Part shown: piece by piece, positions 8,153 to 16,259 of the stretch | Numbering within the stretch: the first letter of the stretch is position 1 | Layout of the letters: each line of letters starts with the position of its first letter | From: an uncultured Atopobiaceae bacterium | GTDB lineage: Bacteria > Actinomycetota > Coriobacteriia > Coriobacteriales > Atopobiaceae | Length of the DNA stretch: 64,000 nucleotides | Direction of reading: 5' to 3' | Assembly: GCA_944321515.1 (NCBI GenBank) | Contig: CALULO010000003.1 | Coordinates: forward strand, 1-64,000 | Notes under the pieces: model-generated | Told to the model about the DNA's origin: nothing | What the model saw: only the letters and a program-made list of their open reading frames with translations | Database searches by the model: none | Translations under genes and position numbers: made by a program

Positions 8153-9037
8153 ATGTCTGAGCTCACGACCATCTCGAGCGGGAACCTTGAGGCGACGGTA
8201 GATTCGATGGGGGCCCAGCTCATGAGCCTACGCCTCGACGGGGCCGAATACCTCTGGCAGGGCGACGAGCGCTACTGGGCGCGCCGCGCCCCCGTCCTCT
8301 TTCCCATCGTCGGGTGCCTGCGGGGGGACCACGCCGTGAGCGCACAGGGGGACGTGAGCCTCAAGCGCCACGGCATCGCCCGCCTCTACGAGCACCGCGT
8401 CGTGGAGAGGGACGCCGCGCACGTGACCTACGAGCTCTCCTCGGGCGACGAGACCCGCAAGTCCTTCCCGTTCGACTTCAGGCTCAACATGACCTACTCC
8501 GTGGAGGGCGGGCGCCTCGCCCAGACCTTCCGCGTCACCAACACCGGCGAGGTCGACCTTCCCTTCACGCTCGGCGGGCACCCCGCCTTCAACGTGCCCG
8601 CGCCCGGCGGCGAGGGCGAGGCGTTCTCCGACTACGAGCTCGTCTTCCCGCAGCGCTGGACCGCCGTGGTCCCCAGCATCGACGAGGCGGGCCTCCACGA
8701 CTTCTCGAGCACCCATGAGGTCATGCGCGACTCCGACCGCCTCCCCCTCTCCCACGAGCTCTTCGAGCGCCTGCTGACCATGGTGCTCGTCGACGTGCCG
8801 GGACGCTCCGTGAGGCTCGTCGGCCCCTCCGGGCATGGTGTGGAGATGTGCTTCGACGGGTTTGACTACCTCGGCGTCTGGACCTCCTCCCCCGACTCCC
8901 CCTTCGTCGCCATCGAGCCGTGGGTGGGCTGCGCCACGGCCTACGACGAGTCGGACGTGTTCGAGGAGAAGCGCGGCACCGTCACGCTCGCACCGGGCGC
9001 CTCGTACGAGCGCACCTTCACCGTGAGGCCGCTCTAG
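8153..9037 (+). CDS. Aldose 1-epimerase-like protein (LacX type)
   Basis: A 294-residue single-domain protein of the galactose-mutarotase superfamily. The family features LWQGDERYWARRAPVLFPIVG near the N-terminus, GGHPAFNVP in the middle (the conserved His) and the late WTSSPDSPFVAIEPW region (catalytic Glu) are visible. Such proteins interconvert sugar anomers or bind phosphorylated hexoses; the exact sugar is unknown. The ATG at 8153 is selected by GAGGAGG 4 nt upstream. Its stop overlaps the GTG start of the broken GNAT gene (TAGTG), indicating a former two-gene operon. Confidence 0.88.
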   Translation: MSELTTISSGNLEATVDSMGAQLMSLRLDGAEYLWQGDERYWARRAPVLFPIVGCLRGDHAVSAQGDVSLKRHGIARLYEHRVVERDAAHVTYELSSGDETRKSFPFDFRLNMTYSVEGGRLAQTFRVTNTGEVDLPFTLGGHPAFNVPAPGGEGEAFSDYELVFPQRWTAVVPSIDEAGLHDFSSTHEVMRDSDRLPLSHELFERLLTMVLVDVPGRSVRLVGPSGHGVEMCFDGFDYLGVWTSSPDSPFVAIEPWVGCATAYDESDVFEEKRGTVTLAPGASYERTFTVRPL

Positions 9038-9540
9038 TGGCGGGGTCAATCCGCCCGGCGACCGAGGCCGACCTCGACGCGGTCGTCCGCACCTACGACG
9101 CAGCGCGCGCTTTCATGCGCGCGCACGGGAACACGGTGCAGTAGGTGGGCGGCTACCCCGGCAGGATGAGCGCCGAGCGCGACTTCCAGAACGGATGGCT
9201 GTGGGTGCTTGACGATGCGGACGGCGTTGCGGCCGCCATGAGCGTCATGCCGGGCCCCGACCGAACCTATGCCTCGATTGAAGGAAGGCCCTGGCTCAAT
9301 GACGAGCCCTACTGGGTCATGCACCGCCTCGCCACGGCGCGGCAGGGGCGTGGCCTCGGCACGCGGATGCTCGAGTGGCTCTGCGCGCACCACGACAACG
9401 TGCGCGCAGACACCCACGAGTCAAACGCCGCGATGCAGGCCGCGCTCGAGGGCCGCGGCTTCGTGAGGTGCGGAACCATCATCTGCGACGACGGGACGCC
9501 GCGGGTCGCCTACCACTTCGTGCGGCCCGCCCGCGCCTAG
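9037..9540 (+). pseudogene. GNAT N-acetyltransferase interrupted by an in-frame TAG
   Basis: One reading frame from GTG 9037 to 9540 encodes a whole GNAT protein of 167 codons, broken only by TAG at 9142-9144. Upstream is the typical N-terminus (IRPATEADLDAVVRTYDAAR); downstream are the acetyl-CoA loop region RLATARQGRGLGTRML and DTHESNAAMQAALEGRGF. Relatives as I recall them carry Gln-Trp-x-x-Gly-Tyr-Pro here, so the stop most likely replaces Trp by TGG to TAG. Either it is a recent nonsense mutation, a sequencing error, or read-through. A downstream restart would lack the first strand and helix. Confidence 0.85.
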
Positions 9541-9544
9541 AGCC

Positions 9545-10306
9545 CTAGCCCCGGCAGGCGTCGACGAAGGCGCGCCAGAGCCCCATGTCGGTCTCCAGGC
9601 GGTCCCAGGTGTACTCGGGGTGCCACTGAACCCCGATGCAGAAGCGCTCCGAGGGAACCTCGATTGCCTCGGGGACGCCGTCGGTGGCACGGGCCACAAG
9701 TCGGACGCCCTCGCCGAGCCTGTCGACGCAGCAGTGGTGGCTCGAGTTCGCCTGGACGAGCGTGGCGCCTCCCAGCGCCCGGCACAGGAGCGAGTCGGGC
9801 TCCACCTCCACGGGGTGCGCAGGGTCATTGAGGATCGAGGTGTGGCGCCAGAGCGCCGTCCCCTCCCGGGGCTCGAGGGACGGGACGTCCATGCAGAGCG
9901 TCCCGCCGAGCACCACGTTGAGCAGCTGGGTACCGCGGCAGGTCGTGAAGAGCGGCTTGTGCGCAGCCAGCACGGCATGGACGAGCCTCGTCTCGAAGGC
10001 GTCCCGCTCCGGGCAGAGCAGCGCGGGGTCGTAGCCGGGCTTCTCGCCCCACAGGGTCGGGCTCACGTCCTGGCCGCCGGGTATGGCAACCCCGTCGGCC
10101 ATCTCAACGCATGCCTTAAGCACGTCGTCGTCATCGGTGAGCGGCATCATGAGCGGAAGCCCGCCCGCCGCCACGATCGCGTTTGCGAAGACGCTCGCCA
10201 TGGCCTCCTCGGGCGCGAGCTGCTCGGGGACGGCAAGGGTGGGCCGGGGAACCTCCCAGCGCGGGGCGAGGAGGACGAGCGGACGAGACGTGGCACTGCA
10301 GGACAT
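9545..10306 (-). CDS. PuuD-like class I glutamine amidotransferase (gamma-glutamyl amide hydrolase)
   Basis: A 253-residue class I amidotransferase-fold hydrolase. The nucleophile Cys is in TTCRGTQLLNV, the oxyanion region in AIPGGQDVSP, and the catalytic His-Glu in GVQWHPE near the C-terminus. This layout matches gamma-glutamyl-GABA hydrolases and related enzymes that cleave gamma-glutamyl amides in polyamine or amine breakdown. The exact substrate is not visible. A GGGAGG site lies about 10 nt before the ATG. It is on the same strand as, and downstream of, the amino-acid ABC transporter, with an 83-bp gap, so it may process what that system imports (inference). Confidence 0.88.
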   Translation of the reverse strand: MSCSATSRPLVLLAPRWEVPRPTLAVPEQLAPEEAMASVFANAIVAAGGLPLMMPLTDDDDVLKACVEMADGVAIPGGQDVSPTLWGEKPGYDPALLCPERDAFETRLVHAVLAAHKPLFTTCRGTQLLNVVLGGTLCMDVPSLEPREGTALWRHTSILNDPAHPVEVEPDSLLCRALGGATLVQANSSHHCCVDRLGEGVRLVARATDGVPEAIEVPSERFCIGVQWHPEYTWDRLETDMGLWRAFVDACRG

Positions 10307-10389
10307 GCGAGAAGGACCTCCCGGGTTCGGATGCTTTCGGTTACTCTTGGCTTCGGCTACGCTGCTGGCGAGATGCGGGCGACGTGCGC

Positions 10390-11154
10390 TCAGTGGCCCT
10401 TGATGGAGTCCAGGAAGTCGCGGGCGCGCTGCGTCGCGGGGTGGTCGAAGAACTCGTCCGGCGCGCCCTCCTCCACGATCTGCCCGTCGGCCATGAAGAC
10501 CACGCGGTCGGCCACGCGGCGGGCGAAGTTCATCTCGTGCGTGACCACGACCATGGTCATGCCGCCGCGCGCGAGCTCGACCATGACGTCAAGCACCTCG
10601 TTGATCATCTCGGGGTCGAGCGCGCTCGTGGGCTCGTCGAACATCATCGCCTTGGGCTGCATCGCCAGCGACCGGGCGATCGCAGCGCGCTGCTGCTGGC
10701 CGCCGGAGAGCTGGGCGGGGACCTTGTGGGCCTGCTCCGCCACACCCACGCGCTTGAGGAGCTCCATCGCGCGCGACTCGGCCTCCTGCTTGCCCATGCC
10801 GAGCACCTCGCGCGGGCCCAGCGTCACGTTGTCGAGAATCGTCATGTGGGCGAAGAGGTTGAACTGCTGGAACACCATCCCCAGCTCGGCGCGCATCCTC
10901 GTGAGGTCCTTGCCCTCCTGCGGGAGCGGCTCGCCCTCAATGAGGATCTCCCCGGAGTCGATGGTCTCGAGGCGGTTGATGGTGCGGCACATCGTGGACT
11001 TGCCCGAGCCGCTCGGCCCGATGACCACGAGCACCTCGCCCTTCTCGACCTTGAGGTTGATGTCCTTCAGGACGTGGAGGTCACCAAAGTACTTGTCAAC
11101 GTGACGAAGCTCGATGATGGGGACGTTCTTCTCGCCCGGTGCTTGCTGTGCCAT
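10390..11154 (-). CDS. Polar amino-acid ABC transporter, ATP-binding protein
   Basis: A 254-residue ATPase of the GlnQ/HisP family. Walker [10 protein letters not shown], the Q-loop in [13 protein letters not shown], signature LSGGQQQR, Walker [15 protein letters not shown] and the switch His in VVVTHEM are all intact, and its length is standard. It is the last gene of a four-gene unit (binding protein, two permeases, ATPase) that powers uptake of a polar amino acid, probably glutamate, glutamine or aspartate by family resemblance. Its N-terminal PGEKNVP is encoded by a minus-strand copy of the GCGAGAAGAAC motif. Confidence 0.94.
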   Translation of the reverse strand: MAQQAPGEKNVPIIELRHVDKYFGDLHVLKDINLKVEKGEVLVVIGPSGSGKSTMCRTINRLETIDSGEILIEGEPLPQEGKDLTRMRAELGMVFQQFNLFAHMTILDNVTLGPREVLGMGKQEAESRAMELLKRVGVAEQAHKVPAQLSGGQQQRAAIARSLAMQPKAMMFDEPTSALDPEMINEVLDVMVELARGGMTMVVVTHEMNFARRVADRVVFMADGQIVEEGAPDEFFDHPATQRARDFLDSIKGH

Positions 11155-11191
11155 GTCCCTCCTATCGCAGGTTGGCTTGAGAGGACCGCTT

Positions 11192-12037
11192 CTAGCGGAT
11201 GATCTTCACGCCGGTACGGTTGGCCACGTAGACCGACGCCTTGTTGATCAGGAAGTTGATGAGGATGTAGATGACGGCCACCACGAGGTACATCGAGACG
11301 AGCGCGTCATAGCTCGTGATGAGCACGCGGGCGTTCTGCATGAGGTCGGGGTAGCTCACCACGTAGGCCACCGTCGTGTCCTTGACCACCACCACGAGCT
11401 GCGCGATGAGCGACGGGATGACGTATCGCACCGCCTGCGGGAGAACGATCTTGAACATGATCTTGGCCGGGGAGAGCCCGATGGAGACCGCGGCCTCCAC
11501 CTGGCCCTTGGGCACCGCGTTGACGCCGGCGCGAAACACCTCGGCCAGCACGCCCGAGGCGGCGAGGGCCACCGGCAGCGCGAGCATCCAGAAGGAGGGC
11601 ATCTTAAGGCCGAGCTGCGCGGGGACAAAGAAGAAGAAGTAAATGAGCAGCAGGCTCGGGACGCCGCGGAAGAAGTCAGTGACCACACGGCAGACGACCG
11701 ACAGAGGGGCCACGCCGCTCGTGCGCCCCAGCATGAGCAGGAGGCCTAGGACCAGGGCGATGACGCCCGCCGTGATGGCGACCTCCACCGTGCCCAGGAG
11801 CCCCTGCAGGAGGAAACGCCACGTGGTCCACTCAAGGAAGAAGGACCAGTAGCGCGGGGCGAGCTGCCCCGTCACGTAGAACTGCCGGACGACCGCCGCG
11901 ATGCCCGCCGCCACGAGCAGCGCGGACAGGACCGTGCCGATAACGATCTTGCGGCGCGTACGCGGGCCTGGCTCCTCGTAGAGGGCGTCGCGCATGGAGG
12001 TGCCCCGGGGGCGTGCGGCTCTTCTCAGTGCGCTCAT
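11192..12037 (-). CDS. Polar amino-acid ABC transporter permease (second subunit)
   Basis: A 281-residue inner-membrane protein of the His/Glu/Gln permease family. A hydrophilic basic N-terminus is followed by about five membrane spans; the EAA-loop region [20 protein letters not shown], which docks on the ATPase, is clear. It overlaps the upstream permease by 4 bp, with GAGGAT as its ribosome site, so translation is coupled. It should form a heterodimer with the 12034-12693 product. Confidence 0.92.
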   Translation of the reverse strand: MSALRRAARPRGTSMRDALYEEPGPRTRRKIVIGTVLSALLVAAGIAAVVRQFYVTGQLAPRYWSFFLEWTTWRFLLQGLLGTVEVAITAGVIALVLGLLLMLGRTSGVAPLSVVCRVVTDFFRGVPSLLLIYFFFFVPAQLGLKMPSFWMLALPVALAASGVLAEVFRAGVNAVPKGQVEAAVSIGLSPAKIMFKIVLPQAVRYVIPSLIAQLVVVVKDTTVAYVVSYPDLMQNARVLITSYDALVSMYLVVAVIYILINFLINKASVYVANRTGVKIIR

Positions 12038-12693
12038 CGTAGGATCCTCACCCTCTTGTCGATACGGTTGCCCACGAGGGAAATCACGAAGGCGGTGCCC
12101 ACATAGCCCACGGCGGAGACGAGAAACGCCAGGATGCCGCCTGTGGCACGCGTGTTGACGTAGGAGACCACGCCGGTGAGCTCCTGCGGGTTGAGCGGCA
12201 CCTGGGAGCCGAGCGCCGTGGTGAGCATCACGGCGATGAGGAGGTTGGTCATCGGCAGCACAGTGGTACGAAGAGCCTGGGGAATCACAATCCGCCTCAG
12301 GATCTTCGTGAACGAGAGGCCCAAGGACCGTGCGGCCTCGACCTGGCCCACCCCGATGGTGTTGATGCCGCTCATGAAGTTCTCGGAGCCGAAGGCCGAG
12401 CCCAGGAGGATGGTGGTCGCGATGACGCAGGTGCGCCAGTCAAGCACGATCTTCAGGTCAGGCAGGGCGTAGGCTATGAGGATGAGCAGCGCGACGCCGG
12501 GGATGTTGCGAAAAATCTGCACATAGAGGTCACCAACCACGCGCAGCGGCCCGAACGGGCAGACACGCATCACCGTGACGGCCACGGCCAGCACCATCAC
12601 GAAGACGAACGACACCGCCGTCATGGACCAGGTGGCAAGAAGGCCGTTGAGGTAGTTCTGCCCGTATGTGCCGAGAAGCTCGGAGAGCCCCAT
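12034..12693 (-). CDS. Polar amino-acid ABC transporter permease (first subunit)
   Basis: A 219-residue membrane protein with about five spans and the EAA-loop segment VEAARSLGLSFTKILRRIVI. Length and pattern match GlnP/GltJ-type subunits. It follows the binding-protein gene after a 110-bp gap that contains a GC-rich imperfect palindrome around 12,705-12,795, a plausible place for partial termination that would favour the binding protein. Confidence 0.92.
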   Translation of the reverse strand: MGLSELLGTYGQNYLNGLLATWSMTAVSFVFVMVLAVAVTVMRVCPFGPLRVVGDLYVQIFRNIPGVALLILIAYALPDLKIVLDWRTCVIATTILLGSAFGSENFMSGINTIGVGQVEAARSLGLSFTKILRRIVIPQALRTTVLPMTNLLIAVMLTTALGSQVPLNPQELTGVVSYVNTRATGGILAFLVSAVGYVGTAFVISLVGNRIDKRVRILR

Positions 12694-12803
12694 GGAACCT
12701 CCTTACGCGAGCGGGCCCGTCGTGACGTGAGCGACGGGCCCAGCGTGCGGTCAAGCCTGTGCGCCGGCGCCAAGGCTCCCTCGGCGCCGGCGCGAGAGAG
12801 CCA

Positions 12804-13781
12804 CTAGGCGCCGATGGCAGGAGGCTCGGGGGCCTCGTCGATCTGGGCGCGGTCGCCGATGCAGACCTTCCAGAGGTCGGCCCAGACGCCCTCGTCCTCG
12901 ATGCGCTGCAGCCAGGCGTTGACGAAGTCGACGCCGTCGGAGTTCAGCGGCAGGCCGATGCCGTAGGGGTCAACCGGGCCGAATTCATCGCCGGCAAGGC
13001 GGTAGCGGCCGGGGTTGCGGGCCATCGAGCCCAGCTGCATGGCCGTGTCGATGACGTAGGCGTCAACGCGTCCCTGCTCAAGGGCACTTCTGGCCTCCTC
13101 GTCGGTGGCGAACTCCTGGACCATCGCGTCGGGGGCGTACTCCTCCAGGATGGAAGGGCCGGTGGAGCCGGACTGCGCGGCCACGTTGCGACCGGCGAGG
13201 TCGTCCACGGAGTTGATGTCGGTGTTGTCCGCCATCACAAGGATTGACTGCTGGGTGGTGTAGTACGGCCCCGCGAAGGAGATGACCTCCTTACGGTCGT
13301 CGTTGATGGAGTAGGTGGCGAAGACGGCGTCCACCTGGTCGTTCTGCAGGACGCTCTCGCGCGTGTTGGAGGTGACCTGCGTGATCTCCTGGGCGTTCTC
13401 GTCACCCAAGATGTAGCGGGTGAGCAGCTGAGAGAGGCCGGCATCAAAGCCGCGCGTCTTGCCGTCAACCTCGTTGAGCAGGGAGAAGAGCATGGAGGTC
13501 TGGACGCCGCCGATGCGCATGGTGCCGGCGTCCTTGATCTTGGTGGCCCACTCGGAGGCGGCGATCTCCTCGTCGGTGGCAACGGAGCCGCTGGCGATCA
13601 GCGCGTCATAGGCCTCCGCGTCGAGCGTGGACTCCTCCGAGGCCTGCTCGTCCGTGGAGCTGGCGTCGTCGCTGGCGGCGGGCGCCTCGGAGTCGCACGC
13701 GGCGAGACCGAGGCCCGCGAGGGCGGCGGCGCCGAAGCCGAGGGCCTGGCGGCGGGTGAGCGTGAGGTCATTAAGTGACAT
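12804..13781 (-). CDS. Amino-acid ABC transporter substrate-binding lipoprotein
   Basis: A 325-residue family 3 solute-binding protein. The N-terminus has a twin-arginine pair (TRRQALGFG), a hydrophobic stretch and a lipobox ending LAAC near residue 30, then a Ser/Asp/Glu-rich linker, so it is an exported lipoprotein probably using Tat. The binding fold is recognised by MRIGGVQTSMLFSLL, RGFDAGLSQLLTRYI and GRNVAAQSGSTGPSILEE. The ATG at 13781 follows AAAGGA; the frame is open further upstream through the repeat array E region but that is non-coding. It is the first gene of the transporter operon. Confidence 0.93.
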   Translation of the reverse strand: MSLNDLTLTRRQALGFGAAALAGLGLAACDSEAPAASDDASSTDEQASEESTLDAEAYDALIASGSVATDEEIAASEWATKIKDAGTMRIGGVQTSMLFSLLNEVDGKTRGFDAGLSQLLTRYILGDENAQEITQVTSNTRESVLQNDQVDAVFATYSINDDRKEVISFAGPYYTTQQSILVMADNTDINSVDDLAGRNVAAQSGSTGPSILEEYAPDAMVQEFATDEEARSALEQGRVDAYVIDTAMQLGSMARNPGRYRLAGDEFGPVDPYGIGLPLNSDGVDFVNAWLQRIEDEGVWADLWKVCIGDRAQIDEAPEPPAIGA

Positions 13782-13824
13782 ATCTGTTCCTTTCCCTGGG
13801 AACTGGTCGCAGAACGAAAATATA

Positions 13825-13837
13825 CCCACCTGGTGGG
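13825..13837. promoter_or_regulatory. Palindromic candidate operator upstream of the amino-acid transporter
   Basis: CCCACCTGGTGGG is a 13-bp palindrome. On the minus strand it lies between a TTGTAA (-35-like) and a TATATT (-10-like) that are 15 bp apart, about 45 bp before the start. That is the position where a repressor would block RNA polymerase. The identity of any regulator is unknown. Confidence 0.35.
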
Positions 13838-13868
13838 AGTTACAAGCACCGGTCACTTTTCCGCAATA

Positions 13869-14000
13869 AAGCGTCTCCGGCGTTACGGCACCGCGCTGCC
13901 AAGTGCGTTCTGCCGCACGACACCGGCTCGCAAGTGCGTCCGGTCGCACGGTACCGGCTCGCAAGTGCATTCTCCTTGGCGAGAAAAACCTCCCAAGTGC
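13869..14000. repeat. 31-bp-period repeat array E
   Basis: CAAGTGC starts at 13900, 13931, 13962 and 13994, giving a 31-31-32 bp period; a degenerate copy may precede it near 13869. The best units contain GTGCG-N6-CGCAC followed by the sequence GGTACCGGCTCG or a close variant. A near-copy of the 11-mer motif (GCGAGAAAAAC) sits at about 13,979. The period is half the 62 bp of arrays A and B. It occupies the gap between the binding-protein gene and ackA; no gene is seen here. Confidence 0.75.
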
Positions 14001-14013
14001 ATTGGCTATACAT

Positions 14014-14057
14014 AAAAAGGCGCGGGGGTGCATCCTTCCGGAATGCACTCCCGCGCC
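14014..14057 (-). terminator. Intrinsic terminator of ackA
   Basis: On the minus strand a 15-bp stem (arms 14043-14057 and 14019-14033, one wobble pair) is followed by TTTTT (14018-14014). It lies about 50 bp beyond the ackA stop. Confidence 0.9.
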
Positions 14058-14104
14058 CCAGCCAAACCCAATCGGAAGGTACAGCGCGAAGAAGTCGGCC
14101 AGTC

Positions 14105-15274
14105 CTAGCCGAGGAGCTCCTCGACGTCGAGGGCAATCATGTACTCCTCGTTGGTCGGGACCACCATGACGGTGATCGCGGAGTCGTCCGCGGAGATCAC
14201 GCGCGGCTCGTCGGAGCGCACGGCGTTCTTCTCGGGGTCGATCTTGACGCCCATCCAGGCAAGGCGGTCGGCCACGCCGGCGCGCATCTCGTCGGAGTTC
14301 TCGCCGATGCCGGCGGTGAAGGCCATGGTGTCCACGCCCTCCATGGAGGCGGCCATCTCCGCGAAGAGCTGGGAGGTGCGGTAGTAGAACATGTCGAGCG
14401 CCATCTGGCAGTGCTCGTCGCCGTTGTGCGCGCCCTCCTCGATGTCACGGGAGTCGGAGGAGACGCCGGAGACGGCGAGCAGGCCGGACTGCTTGTTCAT
14501 CATCGTGTCGATGTCATCCATCGAGTAGCCGCCGACGCGGTTGAGGTAGAAGACGGTCGCGGGGTCGAGTGTGCCGCAGCGGGTGCCCATGATGAGGCCG
14601 TCGAGCGGGGTGAGGCCCATCGTGGTGTCCATGCACTTGCCGTCCTCGATGGCGCACAGGGAGGCGCCGGAGCCGAGGTGGCAGCTCACGAGCTTGTGGG
14701 TCTTCTCGCCCATGAGCTCGTGGACCGTGCGCCAGATGAAGCGGTGGCTCGTGCCGTGCGCGCCGTACTTGCGGACGTGGAACTTGTCGACGACGTCACG
14801 CGGGAGGGCGTAGCGCCAGGCGCGCTCGGGCATGTTGTAGTGGAAGGAGGTGTCGGGGACGATGACGTTGCCGATCTCGGGGAACATGTCGCGGCAGATC
14901 TCGATGACGTCGGCCTCGGCGTAGTTGTGCAGCGGCGCGAGCGGCGCGACCTCGCGGACCCAGCCGAGGGTCTCGTCGGTCACGACGGCGGACTCGGGGA
15001 AGTACCAGCCGCCCTGGACCACGCGGTGGCCGATGCCGCCGATGGGCTTGTCGACGCCCTTGAGGATGTCGAAGACGTACTTGATGGCCGTCTTGTGGTC
15101 GGGAAGCGCCACCTCGAGCTTCTGCTTCTCGCCGCCCATCTCCTGGTGGCCGACGAACGAGCCGTCGATGCCGATGCGCTCGCAGTTGCCCTTCGCATAG
15201 ACCTCGCGCGTGTCGACGTCAAGAAGCTGGTACTTAAGCGACGAGCTGCCGGCGTTGATGACAAGGACGTTCAT
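14105..15274 (-). CDS. ackA: Acetate kinase
   Basis: A 389-residue ASKHA-fold kinase making ATP and acetate from acetyl phosphate. The N-terminal VLVINAGSSSLKYQL phosphate-binding signature, the second family signature around HGTSHRF, and the GIGENSDEMR adenosine-site region are all present. Length is close to the usual 395-400. It works with Pta at 5.2 kb but is not in the same operon. It stands alone: a clear terminator follows and a 261-bp gap precedes it, where TAATAT on the minus strand is a possible -10 box near 15,330. Confidence 0.96.
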   Translation of the reverse strand: MNVLVINAGSSSLKYQLLDVDTREVYAKGNCERIGIDGSFVGHQEMGGEKQKLEVALPDHKTAIKYVFDILKGVDKPIGGIGHRVVQGGWYFPESAVVTDETLGWVREVAPLAPLHNYAEADVIEICRDMFPEIGNVIVPDTSFHYNMPERAWRYALPRDVVDKFHVRKYGAHGTSHRFIWRTVHELMGEKTHKLVSCHLGSGASLCAIEDGKCMDTTMGLTPLDGLIMGTRCGTLDPATVFYLNRVGGYSMDDIDTMMNKQSGLLAVSGVSSDSRDIEEGAHNGDEHCQMALDMFYYRTSQLFAEMAASMEGVDTMAFTAGIGENSDEMRAGVADRLAWMGVKIDPEKNAVRSDEPRVISADDSAITVMVVPTNEEYMIALDVEELLG

Positions 15275-15414
15275 GACTCTCCTCTCACGGGGGCTCCCCC
15301 ACCTGTGACGTTCCTACAACGTTCATATATTAAGTCCTCAGGCTCGCTGAGGCAGGCGCGGTACGTGTGGGTTTTGTGCAAGAGGGCGAACGACTCGGTA
15401 GGCGTAAGGAGACG

Positions 15415-15450
15415 CCGTCGGGCGGCCCACAGTCATGGGCCGCCCGACGG
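15415..15450. terminator. Perfect 15-bp hairpin downstream of the HIT gene
   Basis: Arms 15415-15429 and 15436-15450 pair perfectly around CAGTCA. No T-run follows on either strand. A second palindrome (GCGCGCGG...CCGCGCGC) lies at about 15,467-15,488. Together they probably mark the 3' end of the HIT-gene transcript. Confidence 0.5.
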
Positions 15451-15535
15451 TACGAGGGACTTTGGCGCGCGGTCGCGGCCGCGCGCGTTTTCAGGGCGTC
15501 AGGCGGCACGACCTCCCGAGGGCATTCCGGGCCGT

Positions 15536-15880
15536 CTACGCGGGGATGAGGCCCTCGCCGAGATCGCACCCGCCGAGTACGTGCATGTGCAGGTGCATGA
15601 CGGTCTGACCCGCGGCCGCACCGGTGTTCATGATGCAGCGGAAGCCGCTCTCGGCGACGCCGCACTTCTCGGCCACCGCCTTGACCGCCGCCTCCATCGA
15701 CGCCAGCGTCTCGGCGGGGACGTCGTCGACGAAGTTGTCGTGGTGCGCCTTGGGCACCACGAGCACGTGGACGGGCGCCTGCGGGTTGGCGTCCCGGAAG
15801 GCGACAACGTTGTCGTCCTCATAGAGGAACTCGGTGGGGATCTCGCCGTTGGCGAGCTTGCAGAAGATGCAGTCGGACAT
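15536..15880 (-). CDS. HIT family nucleotide-binding hydrolase
   Basis: A 114-residue histidine-triad protein of the Hint/HinT branch. It starts with CIFCKLANGEIP and ends near HLHMHVLGG, the HxHxH triad that catalyses nucleoside phosphoramidate hydrolysis. Full length for the family. It follows xseB on the same strand after 78 bp and may be the last gene of the peptidase-xseA-xseB unit. Cellular role in bacteria is poorly defined. Confidence 0.93.
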   Translation of the reverse strand: MSDCIFCKLANGEIPTEFLYEDDNVVAFRDANPQAPVHVLVVPKAHHDNFVDDVPAETLASMEAAVKAVAEKCGVAESGFRCIMNTGAAAGQTVMHLHMHVLGGCDLGEGLIPA

Positions 15881-15958
15881 GGGGTCTCCAATCTCGCTCG
15901 CCCGCGCTAGTTGAGGGGCGCGGGCAGATCTGGGGCGGCTACTCGTTGTGACGGGCCG

Positions 15959-16231
15959 CTACTCGTTGAGGTAGGCGGTGCTCGGGGCTGAGGTGGTGTC
16001 GGTCACCGGCGCGTTCTCGTCCGTGGCGTCGAGAAGGACGCGCACCTTCTGCTCCGCCGTAGAGAGGCGCTCGCGCAGGCTCTTGAGCAGCTCGACGCCG
16101 CGCGCGTAGCGCTCGAGCGACTCCTCGAGCTCCAGCTCGCCGCTCTCGAGGGAGCGCACGATCTGCTCGAGCTCCACGGACGCCTCCTTGAAGCTCATCT
16201 CGTCGATGGGGCGATAGGTGTTCTCTGCCAT
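15959..16231 (-). CDS. xseB: Exodeoxyribonuclease VII small subunit
   Basis: A 90-residue, mostly helical protein. The conserved block SFKEASVELEQIVRSLESGE followed by LEESLERYARGVELL matches XseB, which coats the helical tail of XseA to form the single-strand-specific exonuclease. It starts 28 bp after xseA ends. The C-terminal 30 residues (Asp/Ala/Thr-rich) are variable in the family. Confidence 0.94.
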   Translation of the reverse strand: MAENTYRPIDEMSFKEASVELEQIVRSLESGELELEESLERYARGVELLKSLRERLSTAEQKVRVLLDATDENAPVTDTTSAPSTAYLNE

Positions 16232-16259
16232 GTTCTCTCCTCTCGGGGCGTGGCCCCAG

